Source: Reichenbachiella versicolor (GTDB lineage: Bacteria; Bacteroidota; Bacteroidia; Cytophagales; Cyclobacteriaceae). From it: a DNA stretch of 64,000 nucleotides. The notes beneath the pieces are model-generated. The model saw nothing but the letters and a program-made list of their open reading frames with translations. It did not search any database and was not told where the DNA came from. Where the stretch lies: positions 310,001-374,000 of the forward strand of contig NZ_QFZQ01000007.1 of assembly GCF_003171675.1 (NCBI RefSeq), in the 5' to 3' direction. Both the position numbers and the translations under genes were made by a program. Of this stretch, positions 21,618 to 31,253 are shown in pieces. Positions within the stretch are counted from its first letter, which is position 1; each line of letters opens with the position of its first letter.

Positions 21618-22916
21618 TTAAACTTCTAATCTTTCAACAACCTTATCTGTCACTTCCATCTTTAACCATCCCAGTTTAATTTTTTCAATTACCTCAGATG
21701 CATTGGCTAAAAGAATCATAGACTTTGCTTTTTCTAAACTGATCCCTCTTGCTCTCAAATAGAATATAGCCTCTTCGTCTAACTGACCGGTTGTACATCC
21801 GTGAGAACACTTCACATCATCGGCCCAAATTTCTAACTGAGGCTTGGTGTTTATTACGGCTTTGTCAGACAAAAGGATATTACCATTTGACTGAAAAGCA
21901 TTGGTTTTTTGAGCTGCTTGTCGAACAAAAATTTTACCGTTGAAAACCGCTCTAGATTCATCGTCGATAATTCCTTTATAAAGTTCGTTACTATTTGTGT
22001 TTGGTTGTGTATGATCAACAGTAGTATGATTGTCAACATGGCTCTTACCTTTAGTCAGATATAATCCATACATGTTACTCTCAACCCCCTCACCATTGAC
22101 TGAGATATTCAAGTTATTCCTCACAATATCTCCATCGAAAGTGAATACATATGATGAAAATACACTATCTCTTTCTTGACTTACGTTTGTGTTACCTACA
22201 TAAATCGCATTAGACGACTCTTCTTGAACTTTATATAAACTAATGTTTGCATTAGCCTTTACAATGTAATTCTTAGTTTCATTACAGAATGTCCGACCTT
22301 CCCCTTCTGAATAATGGAAATGCACAAAATCCGCTTGGCTGTTTTCGTGAGCCAAATAAATATTTTTTACGAAACCTACGTTAGAACCACTTTCTACAGA
22401 GATGTAATAACAAATCACGGGTGCAGAAACAACCTTTGATTTTTTGACTTCAATTACCACACCTGAATTAACAAACACTTTATTCTGAATAGCAAAAGCA
22501 TCATTGGTTTCTGACATTAAATTAGTAGCATCAGCTCTATTATTCAAAGGCTCAATCGTAATCTCTGACTCAGGAGAAACTACTTTTGAATGCTCCTGAT
22601 CAAACTCTCCATTGACAAAAAACAAAACATTAGCACCTTCATGCTTACGAGCGATCTCCTTCATCTTTTCTGAAGGTTTCTGGGTAACTGATTTTACATT
22701 AGCAAAATCGAACTTACCCTCGATTGCCTTAGTCAATTTTGTAAATTTATATTCTTCAGCCTTAGGACCTGGAAAACCTGCGTCTTTCAACTGAGTAAGC
22801 GCTTCATCTCTTTGCGCTTTTAGATGAGCAATCGAACTACCATTCAGGTTGCTTACATACGATTCTGCCTGATTGATGAGTTCCTGCCCGAAAATCTTCT
22901 TCTCTACAGTACTCAT
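21618..22916 (-). CDS. sufD: Fe-S assembly scaffold SufD
   Basis: I select the ATG at 22916 (432 aa, starting MSTVEKKIFGQ) because its A overlaps the final base of the sufC stop codon (TAATG). The longer frame would intrude 30 bp into sufC. The C-terminal beta-helix contains DVKCSHGCTTGQLDEEAIFYLRARGI, the conserved SufD/SufB segment with a Cys and His used at the cluster site. SufD forms the SufBC2D complex. Confidence 0.95.
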   Translation of the reverse strand: MSTVEKKIFGQELINQAESYVSNLNGSSIAHLKAQRDEALTQLKDAGFPGPKAEEYKFTKLTKAIEGKFDFANVKSVTQKPSEKMKEIARKHEGANVLFFVNGEFDQEHSKVVSPESEITIEPLNNRADATNLMSETNDAFAIQNKVFVNSGVVIEVKKSKVVSAPVICYYISVESGSNVGFVKNIYLAHENSQADFVHFHYSEGEGRTFCNETKNYIVKANANISLYKVQEESSNAIYVGNTNVSQERDSVFSSYVFTFDGDIVRNNLNISVNGEGVESNMYGLYLTKGKSHVDNHTTVDHTQPNTNSNELYKGIIDDESRAVFNGKIFVRQAAQKTNAFQSNGNILLSDKAVINTKPQLEIWADDVKCSHGCTTGQLDEEAIFYLRARGISLEKAKSMILLANASEVIEKIKLGWLKMEVTDKVVERLEV

Positions 22917-23671
22917 TATGCTTCTTGCAAATCGTTGATAATCCAATCGTAACCTTTTTCTTCAAGCTCCAAAGCCAACTCTTTTGGCCCTGACTTAACT
23001 ATCTTACCTTTGTACAAAACATGTACAAAATCAGGAACGATATAATCTAAAAGTCTTTGATAGTGAGTCACAACTATAGTCGCGTTGTCTTTAGATTTAA
23101 GAGCATTAACTCCATTGGAAACAATTCTCAAGGCATCAATGTCAAGTCCTGAATCCGTTTCATCTAACAATGCCAACTTAGGCTCCAGCATAGCCATTTG
23201 GAAGATCTCGTTTCTTTTCTTCTCTCCACCTGAGAAACCTTCGTTCAAAGATCTACTTAATAGAGACTGATCGATCTCCACAAGCTTCATTTTCTCTTTC
23301 ATCAACTTCAAGAACTCAACAGCGTCAAGGGCATCTTGTCCTCTGTGCTCTCTTACTTGGTTGATAGCCGTTTTCATGAAGTTAGTAGTAGTCACACCTG
23401 GAATCTCTACTGGATATTGAAAGGCCAAGAAAACACCTTCACGAGCTCTTTCCTCAGCTGCCATTTCCAATAAGTCTTCCCCCATAAACTCAACAGAACC
23501 ACCTGTCACTTCATAGTCATCACGACCTGCCAAAACTGACGCTAAAGTACTCTTACCTGAACCATTTGGTCCCATGATCGCGTGAACCTCGCCAGCTTTA
23601 ACTTCAAGATTGATTCCTTTTAAAATTTCTTTTTCCTCAACTCGAGCTTGTAGATTGTTAATCTTAAGCAT
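22916..23671 (-). CDS. sufC: Fe-S assembly ATPase SufC
   Basis: The start at 23671 (MLKINNLQARVEEKEIL, 251 aa) matches the SufC family; the upstream frame extension is not supported. Walker A GPNGSGKST, the SufC-type signature GFSGGEKKR, Walker B ALLDETDSGLD and the switch His in VVTHYQRLL are visible. It is a cytosolic ABC-type ATPase that drives SufB-SufD conformational change. It lies 50 bp downstream of sufB. Confidence 0.97.
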   Translation of the reverse strand: MLKINNLQARVEEKEILKGINLEVKAGEVHAIMGPNGSGKSTLASVLAGRDDYEVTGGSVEFMGEDLLEMAAEERAREGVFLAFQYPVEIPGVTTTNFMKTAINQVREHRGQDALDAVEFLKLMKEKMKLVEIDQSLLSRSLNEGFSGGEKKRNEIFQMAMLEPKLALLDETDSGLDIDALRIVSNGVNALKSKDNATIVVTHYQRLLDYIVPDFVHVLYKGKIVKSGPKELALELEEKGYDWIINDLQEA

Positions 23672-23721
23672 TGCTATATCTGATTTATTTTGGCGATATG
23701 CCAATGTGATTTTCTAAATAA

Positions 23722-25167
23722 TTACCCTACGGATCCCTCTAACGTCAGTGCCAAAAGTTTCTGAGCTTCAACAGCAAACTCCATAGGAAGCTTGTTTAAA
23801 ACTTCTTTAGCATAACCATTTACAATAAGAGCCACTGCATTCTCCTCATCGATTCCTCTTTGAGTACAGTAAAATATTTGATCCTCTCCTATTTTTGACG
23901 TAGTTGCTTCATGTTCTACTTGAGCAGAAGAATTCTCAATATCTATATATGGAAAAGTGTGAGCACCACACTGATCTCCAATCAATAATGAATCACATTG
24001 AGAGAAATTTCTTGCTCCAGAAGCTCTTTTCATTACTTGAACTTGGCCTCTATAAGAATTCTGAGACTTACCTGCAGAAATACCTTTTGATACGATTCTA
24101 GACTTAGTGCCTTTACCAATATGTATCATTTTTGTTCCTGTATCTGCTTGCTGATAGTTATTAGTAACAGCTACTGAATAAAACTCACCAACAGAATAAT
24201 CTCCTTTCAAGATACAAGAAGGGTACTTCCATGTAACAGCAGATCCAGTCTCAACCTGAGTCCAAGAGATCTTGGATCTATCACCAGCACATATGCCTCT
24301 CTTAGTTACGAAGTTGTAAATACCTCCTTTCCCATCTTTATCGCCAGGATACCAATTCTGTACGGTAGAATACTTTACTTCAGCATCGGTATTAGCTATA
24401 ATTTCAACAACCGCCGCATGAAGCTGATTCTCATCTCTCATAGGAGCTGTACATCCCTCTAAGTAGCTTACGTAAGACCCTTCTTCCGCTACAATCAACG
24501 TTCTTTCAAATTGGCCTGTATTAGCCGCATTAATCCTGAAATACGTAGATAATTCCATCGGACACCTTACTCCCTTGGGAATATAACAGAAAGATCCATC
24601 AGAAAATACAGCAGAGTTCAAAGCACTGAAATAATTATCAGAAACTGGAACTACACTTCCTAGATGTTTTCTTACTAATTCTGGATGCTCTTGAACAGCT
24701 TCGCTAAAAGAACAGAAAATGATTCCTAATTCACCAAGTGTCTCCTTAAATGTGGTCGCAACAGAAACCGAATCAATCACTGCATCCACTGCCACTCCAG
24801 TTAATCGCTTTTGCTCAGTCAACGAAATCCCCAATTTCTCAAACGTTTCAATCAATTCTGGATCTACATCATCTAAGCTCTCTACAGCCTTTTTCTGCTT
24901 TGGTGCAGAATAATATTTTATCGCTTGATAATCGGTTTTTGGATATTTTACATTAGCCCATTCAGGCTCTTCCATATTGGACCACTTATCAAATGCTTTT
25001 AATCGCCACTCCAATAACCATTCTGGTTCATTTTTCTTAGCGGAAATAAATCGCACGATATCTTCGTTCAATCCTTCAGGAGCTTCATCAGCTTCTAAAT
25101 CAACCGACCACCCATGCTCATACTCCTTTGAAGTAAACTCTTCTAATATTTGCTCGTCGCTACTCAT
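23722..25167 (-). CDS. sufB: Fe-S assembly scaffold SufB
   Basis: This 481-residue SufB is the first gene of the operon and the main cluster scaffold. It has the family core [53 protein letters not shown], and the C-terminal [18 protein letters not shown] segment. The start ATG at 25167 gives the usual N-terminus. A TAnnTTTG box lies about 38 bp upstream. Confidence 0.97.
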   Translation of the reverse strand: MSSDEQILEEFTSKEYEHGWSVDLEADEAPEGLNEDIVRFISAKKNEPEWLLEWRLKAFDKWSNMEEPEWANVKYPKTDYQAIKYYSAPKQKKAVESLDDVDPELIETFEKLGISLTEQKRLTGVAVDAVIDSVSVATTFKETLGELGIIFCSFSEAVQEHPELVRKHLGSVVPVSDNYFSALNSAVFSDGSFCYIPKGVRCPMELSTYFRINAANTGQFERTLIVAEEGSYVSYLEGCTAPMRDENQLHAAVVEIIANTDAEVKYSTVQNWYPGDKDGKGGIYNFVTKRGICAGDRSKISWTQVETGSAVTWKYPSCILKGDYSVGEFYSVAVTNNYQQADTGTKMIHIGKGTKSRIVSKGISAGKSQNSYRGQVQVMKRASGARNFSQCDSLLIGDQCGAHTFPYIDIENSSAQVEHEATTSKIGEDQIFYCTQRGIDEENAVALIVNGYAKEVLNKLPMEFAVEAQKLLALTLEGSVG

Positions 25168-25205
25168 CGATAGGATTTATTTGGACATACTTTCTAAAAT
25201 GGATA

Positions 25206-25213
25206 CAAAAGTA
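25206..25213 (-). promoter_or_regulatory. Putative -7 box of the suf operon
   Basis: Read on the minus strand the sequence is TACTTTTG, matching the Bacteroidota -7 consensus TAnnTTTG, 38 bp before the sufB start. No TTG is found at 19 bp spacing, so the -33 element is weak. Confidence 0.5.
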
Positions 25214-25322
25214 CTACGGTTAACGGATTAGAGAGGTTTTGAGGTTATAATTTTTTTTGAAAGGCTCATCAAGTGAATTTATCAAGCACGATGACTATTT
25301 TAGGTTTTTCAATAAGTATGAT

Positions 25323-26114
25323 ATGAAAAAAGGGATTTTATTACTGCTAACAACACTATTTGCTTGCCTTGACGCCTCTGCTCAAAACGACCCCAACAAG
25401 CTTGCAATGACTAGTGTGACTGTAGTTTGTAGTGATATAAAAACATCCGCCACTTGGTATCGTCGGTATATGAAATTCAAAATGATGGAATATCGACCCG
25501 AAAAATATGCAAAAATGATCAAGGGAGGATTCCGACTCAACCTAATGCAAGGTCAAAATACCATTGTATTAAATCAAATCAACTTTTCAAAAGGCAAAAA
25601 GTACGTAAATGGAATCGATAAAATAGGTTTTACGGTCAATCAATTTGACAGCTTAAAACTTTACTTAGAACGATATGAGGAAACATTCGTACAGAAAGAC
25701 ACTATGGATGTGAACATAGGTTATCGAACTATGACTGTATTGGACCCTGACGGTAATAAAATCCAATTTTTGGAAGCAGCTAGCAGCTCAAAAAATTACA
25801 TTGTCCTTCCCAAATTATTTGCAATTAGCTCTTCGGACTACATTATGTCTCTAAAATGGTATAAGGCTAAAATGGGATTCAAGGAATTGAAGTTAAATGA
25901 TGAAAAAAACATTCATTTTCAAAACTATTTGCGAAAAGACGACATTCTACTTGAGCTCATTCATCTTCCTTATGAATCTTTAGAAACTACAGAATTCATG
26001 CCTGTAGAAAGGGATTTGGCTTCTTTCGATGCTCTTTCATTTAAAATAGGTCTGGCTAAGACCAATGCTTTTAAGCTTGACAATAATGGCAACAAAATTG
26101 TATTAAAGCATTAA
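25323..26114 (+). CDS. Exported VOC-superfamily (glyoxalase-like) protein
   Basis: I start at the ATG at 25323 because it begins a signal peptide (MKKGILLLLTTLFACLDASAQ); the longer frame has 22 unsupported residues. The 263-residue protein contains two glyoxalase/bleomycin-resistance-type halves. The first is TSVTVVCSDIKTSATWYRRYM...VLDPDGNKIQFLE, and the second, SSDYIMSLKWYKAKMGF, is truncated or divergent. Metal ligands are not fully conserved in the second half. The substrate is unknown. The TPR gene starts 10 bp downstream. Confidence 0.75.
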   Translation: MKKGILLLLTTLFACLDASAQNDPNKLAMTSVTVVCSDIKTSATWYRRYMKFKMMEYRPEKYAKMIKGGFRLNLMQGQNTIVLNQINFSKGKKYVNGIDKIGFTVNQFDSLKLYLERYEETFVQKDTMDVNIGYRTMTVLDPDGNKIQFLEAASSSKNYIVLPKLFAISSSDYIMSLKWYKAKMGFKELKLNDEKNIHFQNYLRKDDILLELIHLPYESLETTEFMPVERDLASFDALSFKIGLAKTNAFKLDNNGNKIVLKH

Positions 26115-26124
26115 ATATCTTTTT

Positions 26125-27312
26125 ATGCATCGATTATTTGTTGTTCTTATACTATTTCTCTCTACCTCATTGGCATTAGCCAATCATTCTTCCCATTATG
26201 TCCCTGACTCTATTCCTCAGTTATTACTTGACCTAGAAGTACAGATAGAATGTACTGACGGCATCAATTATATGTACAATTATGATTTTACCAGAGCAGA
26301 CTCTCAATTTAGATGGTTGAGAAATCAGTATGCTTGGCATCCATTACCACATTTCTTACTAGGGCTGAGCCAGTGGTGGAGGATTGTTCCAGACATACAT
26401 AATGAAGAATATGACGAAGCTTTTCTAAGCTACATGGACACTTCAATACTAGTCGCTAAAAATATCTTTGAGCATGGTAGTACTATAGAAGGAGGTTTTT
26501 TCTTATCAGCTGCTCACGCTTTCAAAGGCAGATTATACGCAGAGCGGAAGCAATGGACCAAAGCGGCTTCTGAAGGAAAACAGGCTCTTAAATATTTGGA
26601 ATATTGTCGTGATCGACCAGACTATGGTGCTGAAGTACTTTTTGGAGATGCTTTATATAATTACTATTCTGTATGGATACCTGAAAACTATAAAATCCTC
26701 AAACCTATGATGGTATTCTTCAGAGATGGTGATAAAGAACTGGGGAGAAAACAACTTCAGAACGTAGCCAACAATGCTTTCTATACACGTACCGAAGCAC
26801 AATACTGGTTAATGAAAATTGAAAACGGAGAAGGAAATACTCAAAAGGCAATGTTTCTTTCTGACTATCTGCACAAAACATTTCCGAACAATGCCTATTT
26901 CCATCGCTATTATGTTCGAATGCTGTATCAAAAGGGTCAGTTCTATAAACTCAAACCCGAATGCCTACGCATGATGAATAGAATAGATAGTGGATATGTA
27001 GGTTACGAACCTAACAGCGGAAGATATGCCTCATACTTTCTTGGACAAATATATGCTTATCAAAAAAACGATTTGAAGGCAAAAGAATACTACTTAAGAA
27101 GTGTAGAATTTGGAGAAGAGTTAGAAGCTCAAGAAAAAGGCTACCATCTGATGTCTCTCTATGAACTTGGAAGAATAGAGATGAAGGATAAGAACTATGA
27201 TAATGCAAAAGCATACTTCAAGAAAGTCAAAAAGTATGCTTCCAGAAAATCTACTCATTACAAGCGAGCTAACATGGGGTTGGATCGGCTAAAGGAAGAA
27301 AAGAAAAAGTAG
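26125..27312 (+). CDS. Exported TPR-repeat protein
   Basis: The 395-residue protein has a signal peptide (MHRLFVVLILFLSTSLALA). A helical-repeat body contains tetratricopeptide-like segments: DFTRADSQFRWLRNQYAWHPLPHFLLG near the start and a clear C-terminal TPR pair (GQIYAYQKNDLKAKEYYLRS, then YELGRIEMKDKNYDNAKAYF). It probably acts as a periplasmic or outer membrane scaffold; partners are unknown. It is adjacent to the VOC gene and likely cotranscribed. Confidence 0.8.
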   Translation: MHRLFVVLILFLSTSLALANHSSHYVPDSIPQLLLDLEVQIECTDGINYMYNYDFTRADSQFRWLRNQYAWHPLPHFLLGLSQWWRIVPDIHNEEYDEAFLSYMDTSILVAKNIFEHGSTIEGGFFLSAAHAFKGRLYAERKQWTKAASEGKQALKYLEYCRDRPDYGAEVLFGDALYNYYSVWIPENYKILKPMMVFFRDGDKELGRKQLQNVANNAFYTRTEAQYWLMKIENGEGNTQKAMFLSDYLHKTFPNNAYFHRYYVRMLYQKGQFYKLKPECLRMMNRIDSGYVGYEPNSGRYASYFLGQIYAYQKNDLKAKEYYLRSVEFGEELEAQEKGYHLMSLYELGRIEMKDKNYDNAKAYFKKVKKYASRKSTHYKRANMGLDRLKEEKKK

Positions 27313-27450
27313 CCACTATTCTAATTTTTAAGAAATTAAACGAAGCACTACAACAAATAGCAGAACCTTTTGCACACCTAGAGTTTTCGGGTTTATTTTA
27401 TCATACCGACTTGATAATACATCATACCTAAAACTAGAATTATACTCACT

Positions 27451-28542
27451 ATGATTAATGAGGAAAACAGCGTATCTACTAATAGCCTTGCTCGCGTAAC
27501 TTATATTCTTTTCATTTTTATCGGTGCAGTTGCTATTCTGGTATATACCGAAGAATATTTAGTGCCATTCATAGTGGCGCTAATTATCTGGTTTATCATT
27601 CACGAGCTACGCGAAAATTTTCAAATGATACCTTGGGTGAGGAAGAATGTACCTGTTTGGATACAAAGTACTGCGGCATTTATTGTTATAAATATAGTGA
27701 TTGCCGGTATAGTTGAGTTGATTTACTATAATCTCAATTCGATGTATGCCAACTTCGATACTTATGCAGCTAATTTTCAAATTGTCTTATTACAACTAAG
27801 TGACATACTGGGATACGATGTAGCAAGTCAAGTCAATGAGTATTTTGCGAAATACGATATGGGAGAATTAGCGGCTTCAACCTTTGATTATGTTTCTATA
27901 ATTTTCTCTGATGGTTTCCTTATTCTAATTTATGTAGCATTTCTATTGGTAGAAGAGGCCGTTTTCCCATATAAATTAAAAGCTTTCTATCCTGATGATG
28001 ACGAAAGAGATAAGAAAGAGGACCTTTTCTATAAAATGGATCAAAACATAGGTCGCTACTTGAGACTAAAGTCGCTTGTGAGCTTTATTACAGGAGCATT
28101 GAGCTATATTGTTTTATTGATATTTGGAGTAGAAGCAGCACTTTTCTGGTCTTTCTTGATATTCATCTTGAATTTTATTCCAACTATAGGTTCACTAGTT
28201 GCTACTGCGTTTCCGGCTGTGTTTACAATCTTTCAGATGGCAGAATTAGCACCATTTATTTATGTGCTTCTATCTGTTGGGCTAGTACAAGTGGTAGTTG
28301 GAAATATTGTAGAGCCCAAATTGATGGGTAGCTCTCTTAACATGAGTTCACTAGTAGTGATTTTATCCCTGACTATCTGGGGTGGGATATGGGGCATCAT
28401 GGGCATGATCCTTTCGGTACCTATCACCGTGATGATGATCATCGTATTTGAAGAAATCCCCAGTTTAAGATTTATTGCTGTTGCACTATCTGAAAATGGC
28501 AAATTGAGTGCTCCAATTACCAGACCTAAACCAAAAGATTAA
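27451..28542 (+). CDS. AI-2E family transporter (PerM/TqsA-like)
   Basis: The 363-residue membrane protein has about eight transmembrane segments and the family's central soluble loop (about 80-160). The C-terminal segments are typical: FWSFLIFILNFIPTIGSLVAT, then VVGNIVEPKLMGSSLNMSSLVVILSL and WGGIWGIMGMILSVPITV. Family members include quorum-signal exporters and Na+/H+ antiporters, so the true substrate cannot be read from sequence. Confidence 0.9.
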   Translation: MINEENSVSTNSLARVTYILFIFIGAVAILVYTEEYLVPFIVALIIWFIIHELRENFQMIPWVRKNVPVWIQSTAAFIVINIVIAGIVELIYYNLNSMYANFDTYAANFQIVLLQLSDILGYDVASQVNEYFAKYDMGELAASTFDYVSIIFSDGFLILIYVAFLLVEEAVFPYKLKAFYPDDDERDKKEDLFYKMDQNIGRYLRLKSLVSFITGALSYIVLLIFGVEAALFWSFLIFILNFIPTIGSLVATAFPAVFTIFQMAELAPFIYVLLSVGLVQVVVGNIVEPKLMGSSLNMSSLVVILSLTIWGGIWGIMGMILSVPITVMMIIVFEEIPSLRFIAVALSENGKLSAPITRPKPKD

Positions 28543-28581
28543 TCGAGAAAGCTTTTATGTATTACTAAAGGGCTCTAAACT

Positions 28582-28624
28582 AAAAAAGTCTTCAATTCCG
28601 AATTCATCGTTATTGAAGACTTTT
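28582..28624. terminator. Bidirectional intrinsic terminator
   Basis: AAAAGTCTTCAAT at 28584-28596 pairs with ATTGAAGACTTTT at 28612-28624. It lies between the convergent AI-2E transporter and rpmE2 genes, with A/T tracts on both sides. Confidence 0.8.
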
Positions 28625-28648
28625 GGTCTCTGTAATGAGATATAAAAA

Positions 28649-28894
28649 TTACTTTTTCTTGTATCTCTTGTTGAATTTCTCAACTCTACCAGCAGTATCC
28701 ACAAATAGTTTTTTACCTGTGTAGAATGGGTGAGAAGCAGAACTAACTTCGACTTTGATTACTGGGTACTCGTTACCGTCTTCCCATTTCATAGTCTCTC
28801 CTGAAGAGATCGTAGACTTAGTCAAGAATTTAAAATCACTTGACGTGTCAAAAAAGATGACCTCTTTGTATTCTGGATGAATATCTTGTTTCAT
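28649..28894 (-). CDS. rpmE2: 50S ribosomal protein L31, type B
   Basis: This 81-residue L31 begins [19 protein letters not shown] and contains [27 protein letters not shown]. The CxxC zinc motif of type A L31 is absent, so this is the zinc-free type B form. It has a consensus promoter (28970-29000) and a structured leader. Confidence 0.95.
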   Translation of the reverse strand: MKQDIHPEYKEVIFFDTSSDFKFLTKSTISSGETMKWEDGNEYPVIKVEVSSASHPFYTGKKLFVDTAGRVEKFNKRYKKK

Positions 28895-28916
28895 TTTTCT
28901 ATTGTTTTAAGATATC

Positions 28917-28936
28917 GCCATGGTTTTTGCCATAGC
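28917..28936 (-). other. Leader hairpin of rpmE2
   Basis: On the minus strand CTATGG and CCATGG pair around a CAAAAA loop, about 23-42 nt before the start codon. It may be an autoregulatory leader element of the L31 mRNA, as many r-protein leaders are; that role is inferred. Confidence 0.35.
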
Positions 28937-28948
28937 ATGATTTATGAT

Positions 28949-28968
28949 GATCCTTCCGAAAAAGGATC
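28949..28968. promoter_or_regulatory. Palindrome at the predicted rpmE2 transcription start
   Basis: GATCCTT at 28949-28955 is inverted at 28962-28968. The palindrome begins right beside the -7 box and covers the expected start of transcription, so it is either an operator or a 5' stem. Confidence 0.4.
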
Positions 28969-28969
28969 G

Positions 28970-29000
28970 CAAAGGTATTAAAACCCAATAAGGAAGCAAA
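28970..29000 (-). promoter_or_regulatory. Bacteroidota-type promoter of rpmE2
   Basis: On the minus strand TTTG is followed by a 19-bp spacer and TACCTTTG (28970-28977). This is an excellent match to the Bacteroidota primary sigma factor consensus, upstream of rpmE2. Confidence 0.75.
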
Positions 29001-29050
29001 GCATAGAATGTAATTAGTTGAAAATAAGACTTCTAATTAAAGTTCAAACG

Positions 29051-29233
29051 CTAATCAGGCATTATTATCCAAAGAATTACATAAATCAGGAGTCCTGGAA
29101 AAGCTGCAGATAACAGTGAAATCAACACATAGCCTATTCTGACCAATGTAAGGTCTAGACCAAAATATTCGGCTAGTCCACCACATACACCTGCTAATAC
29201 TTTGTCATGGGATTTTTTAAGTACTTTGTTCAT
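29051..29233 (-). CDS. PspC-domain small membrane protein
   Basis: The 60-residue protein is a single PspC domain, with KVLAGVCGGLAEYFGLDLTLVRIGYVL followed by one hydrophobic helix ending YVILWIIMPD. PspC proteins sense or stabilise the inner membrane under stress. Here it is a minimal stand-alone form without other psp genes nearby. Confidence 0.92.
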   Translation of the reverse strand: MNKVLKKSHDKVLAGVCGGLAEYFGLDLTLVRIGYVLISLLSAAFPGLLIYVILWIIMPD

Positions 29234-29304
29234 AATCGTGTAGATTCTTATTATTCGTTTAGATTAAGTTCTAGATAAAGTAAGTGATTTCAGCATTGGT
29301 TTTA

Positions 29305-31188
29305 TTACAAGTACTCAGACAATTCTAGCCAGCGCATTTCCATCTCATCAAGGTCATTTTGTAAATTTTCTATTTCCTGTGACCATTCTGTAAGTTTAAC
29401 GTGATCGGTTTCACCAGAATTCAGTAACTGATTCAGTTCTTCTTTTCGCGTCTCTAACTTTGGCATTTGATCTTCGATCTTCTTGAATTCCTGTTGTTCT
29501 TTATAGGTCAGCTTTTTCTTTTCAGATTCTCTAGTTTTAGTATTGGTCTTTTCCTGAGACACATTCGAGCTAGACTGAGCCTCCTTTTTCTTTTCTTTCT
29601 GTTCTACTCGATAGTCAGTGTAGTTTCCTGGGAAATCACGAATTACATCACTATGGTCAAACACAAATAAGTGATCAACCAACTTATCCATGAAATACCT
29701 GTCGTGAGATACTATCAACAAACACCCTGAAAAATTTTGAAGGTAGTCTTCTAGAATATTCAAAGTGACTATATCCAAGTCATTCGTTGGCTCATCGAGA
29801 ATAAGGAAATTAGGATTGGCCATCAAAACCTTTAAAAGCTGCAACCTTCGCTTCTCTCCCCCACTTAGTTTTGCTATGTGCGAATGCTGAACTTTTGGAT
29901 CAAATAAAAACTGATTAAGTAATTGTGATGCCGTGACGACACTACCATCATCTAGTGTAATAACTTCTGCCACCTCTTGAATACTCTCCAACACAGTCTT
30001 ACCTGGTTCCTCCTGTATTGTATCTTGCTTGTAATAACCAAAAAGTGTATTTACCCCTAGATCTATTTCTCCAGCATCAGGAGTAATTGTTTGGGTCACT
30101 ACATTAAGGAATGTAGACTTTCCAGTACCATTATATCCTACTATCCCCACCTTCTCTCCTCGAGTAAAGATGTGTGAAAAGTCTTTGAACATATTTTTAC
30201 CTTCCCACGCCTTTGCAATTTTGTTAAGCTCCAGAATTTTCTTTCCTTGACGTTTACCTGAAATTTTGATCTCAAGCTCTGAAGTGCTCAAATCAACTTT
30301 AGCTTTCTTCTTCGTATCATGAAAGGCGTCAATTCGGTATTTGGCCTTAGTTCCACGAGCCTTTGGCTGACGACGCATCCACTCTAATTCTTTACTTAAT
30401 AAGTTTCTAGCTTTATCACGTACAGTCTTCGCATTTTCCAGTGCCTCACCCTTTTTTTCAAGATAGTCTGCATAAGTCCCTTTGTACCTAAATAAATTCC
30501 CTTTGTCTATTTCGATGATTTCATTGCACACTTTATCTAAGAAGTAACGATCATGTGTCACCATCAAAAGTCCAAGGTTTTGTGCAGCTAAGTATTCTTC
30601 CAGCCATTCTATAATATCAAGGTCAAGATGGTTTGTTGGCTCATCGAGGATTAAGAAATCAGGCTCTCCAAGCATCGCTTTTGCCAAAGCAATTCGTTTT
30701 TGTTGCCCTCCTGAAAGTTCTACAATTGGCCTCTCAAGATTATTAATTCCAAGTTTACCTAATATTTCTTTGAGTCTAAACTCATAATCCCAGGCATTCA
30801 GTCCATCTATCTGAGTGATTAACTCTTGAAGCTTTTCTTGATCAGCTTCAGTAGGACTTGATTTTTCTACCAACTTCCAATATTCGTTTAGAAGCTTAGC
30901 TTCAGGATGAGAAGCGTCAAAAATTGAATCAAGAATAGTATGAAATTCACTAAGATCTGGAGCCTGATCTAGGTATGCGATTTTCAGATCTTTCTGAAAA
31001 GAAACGATTCCAGCATCCTGCTGTTCTTGCCCTGCTATGACATTTAACAATGTGGACTTGCCACAACCATTCACACCTACTAAGGCTACTTTTTGCCCCT
31101 GATCAATTCCAAAGGTTATATCATTGAACAGTTGCTTTTCATTGAAGCTTTTAGTGAGTTTTTCTACAGAAAGTGCTATCGCCGCCAT
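29305..31188 (-). CDS. ABC-F family ATPase (Uup-like)
   Basis: The 627-residue soluble protein has two ABC cassettes and no membrane segments. Walker A sites are GVNGCGKST (about 36-44) and GYNGTGKST, signatures are LSGGQQKR and LSGGEKRR, and Walker B sites are FLILDEPTNHLDL and FLILDEPTNDLDI. A C-terminal charged coiled coil (about 540-627) is typical of Uup, which acts on ribosomes or branched DNA intermediates. The linker region is basic (RRQPKARGTKAKYRIDAF). It has its own promoter at 31210-31239. Confidence 0.93.
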   Translation of the reverse strand: MAAIALSVEKLTKSFNEKQLFNDITFGIDQGQKVALVGVNGCGKSTLLNVIAGQEQQDAGIVSFQKDLKIAYLDQAPDLSEFHTILDSIFDASHPEAKLLNEYWKLVEKSSPTEADQEKLQELITQIDGLNAWDYEFRLKEILGKLGINNLERPIVELSGGQQKRIALAKAMLGEPDFLILDEPTNHLDLDIIEWLEEYLAAQNLGLLMVTHDRYFLDKVCNEIIEIDKGNLFRYKGTYADYLEKKGEALENAKTVRDKARNLLSKELEWMRRQPKARGTKAKYRIDAFHDTKKKAKVDLSTSELEIKISGKRQGKKILELNKIAKAWEGKNMFKDFSHIFTRGEKVGIVGYNGTGKSTFLNVVTQTITPDAGEIDLGVNTLFGYYKQDTIQEEPGKTVLESIQEVAEVITLDDGSVVTASQLLNQFLFDPKVQHSHIAKLSGGEKRRLQLLKVLMANPNFLILDEPTNDLDIVTLNILEDYLQNFSGCLLIVSHDRYFMDKLVDHLFVFDHSDVIRDFPGNYTDYRVEQKEKKKEAQSSSNVSQEKTNTKTRESEKKKLTYKEQQEFKKIEDQMPKLETRKEELNQLLNSGETDHVKLTEWSQEIENLQNDLDEMEMRWLELSEYL

Positions 31189-31209
31189 ATTTCATTCTAC
31201 TTGTGACAG

Positions 31210-31239
31210 CAAAACTAGTACAACAGATGCTTTAGTCAA
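31210..31239 (-). promoter_or_regulatory. Bacteroidota-type promoter of the ABC-F gene
   Basis: On the minus strand TTG (31237-31239) is followed by exactly 19 bp and TAGTTTTG (31210-31217), ending 22 bp before the start codon at 31188. Confidence 0.65.
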
Positions 31240-31253
31240 CAGCGATCTTGCTG

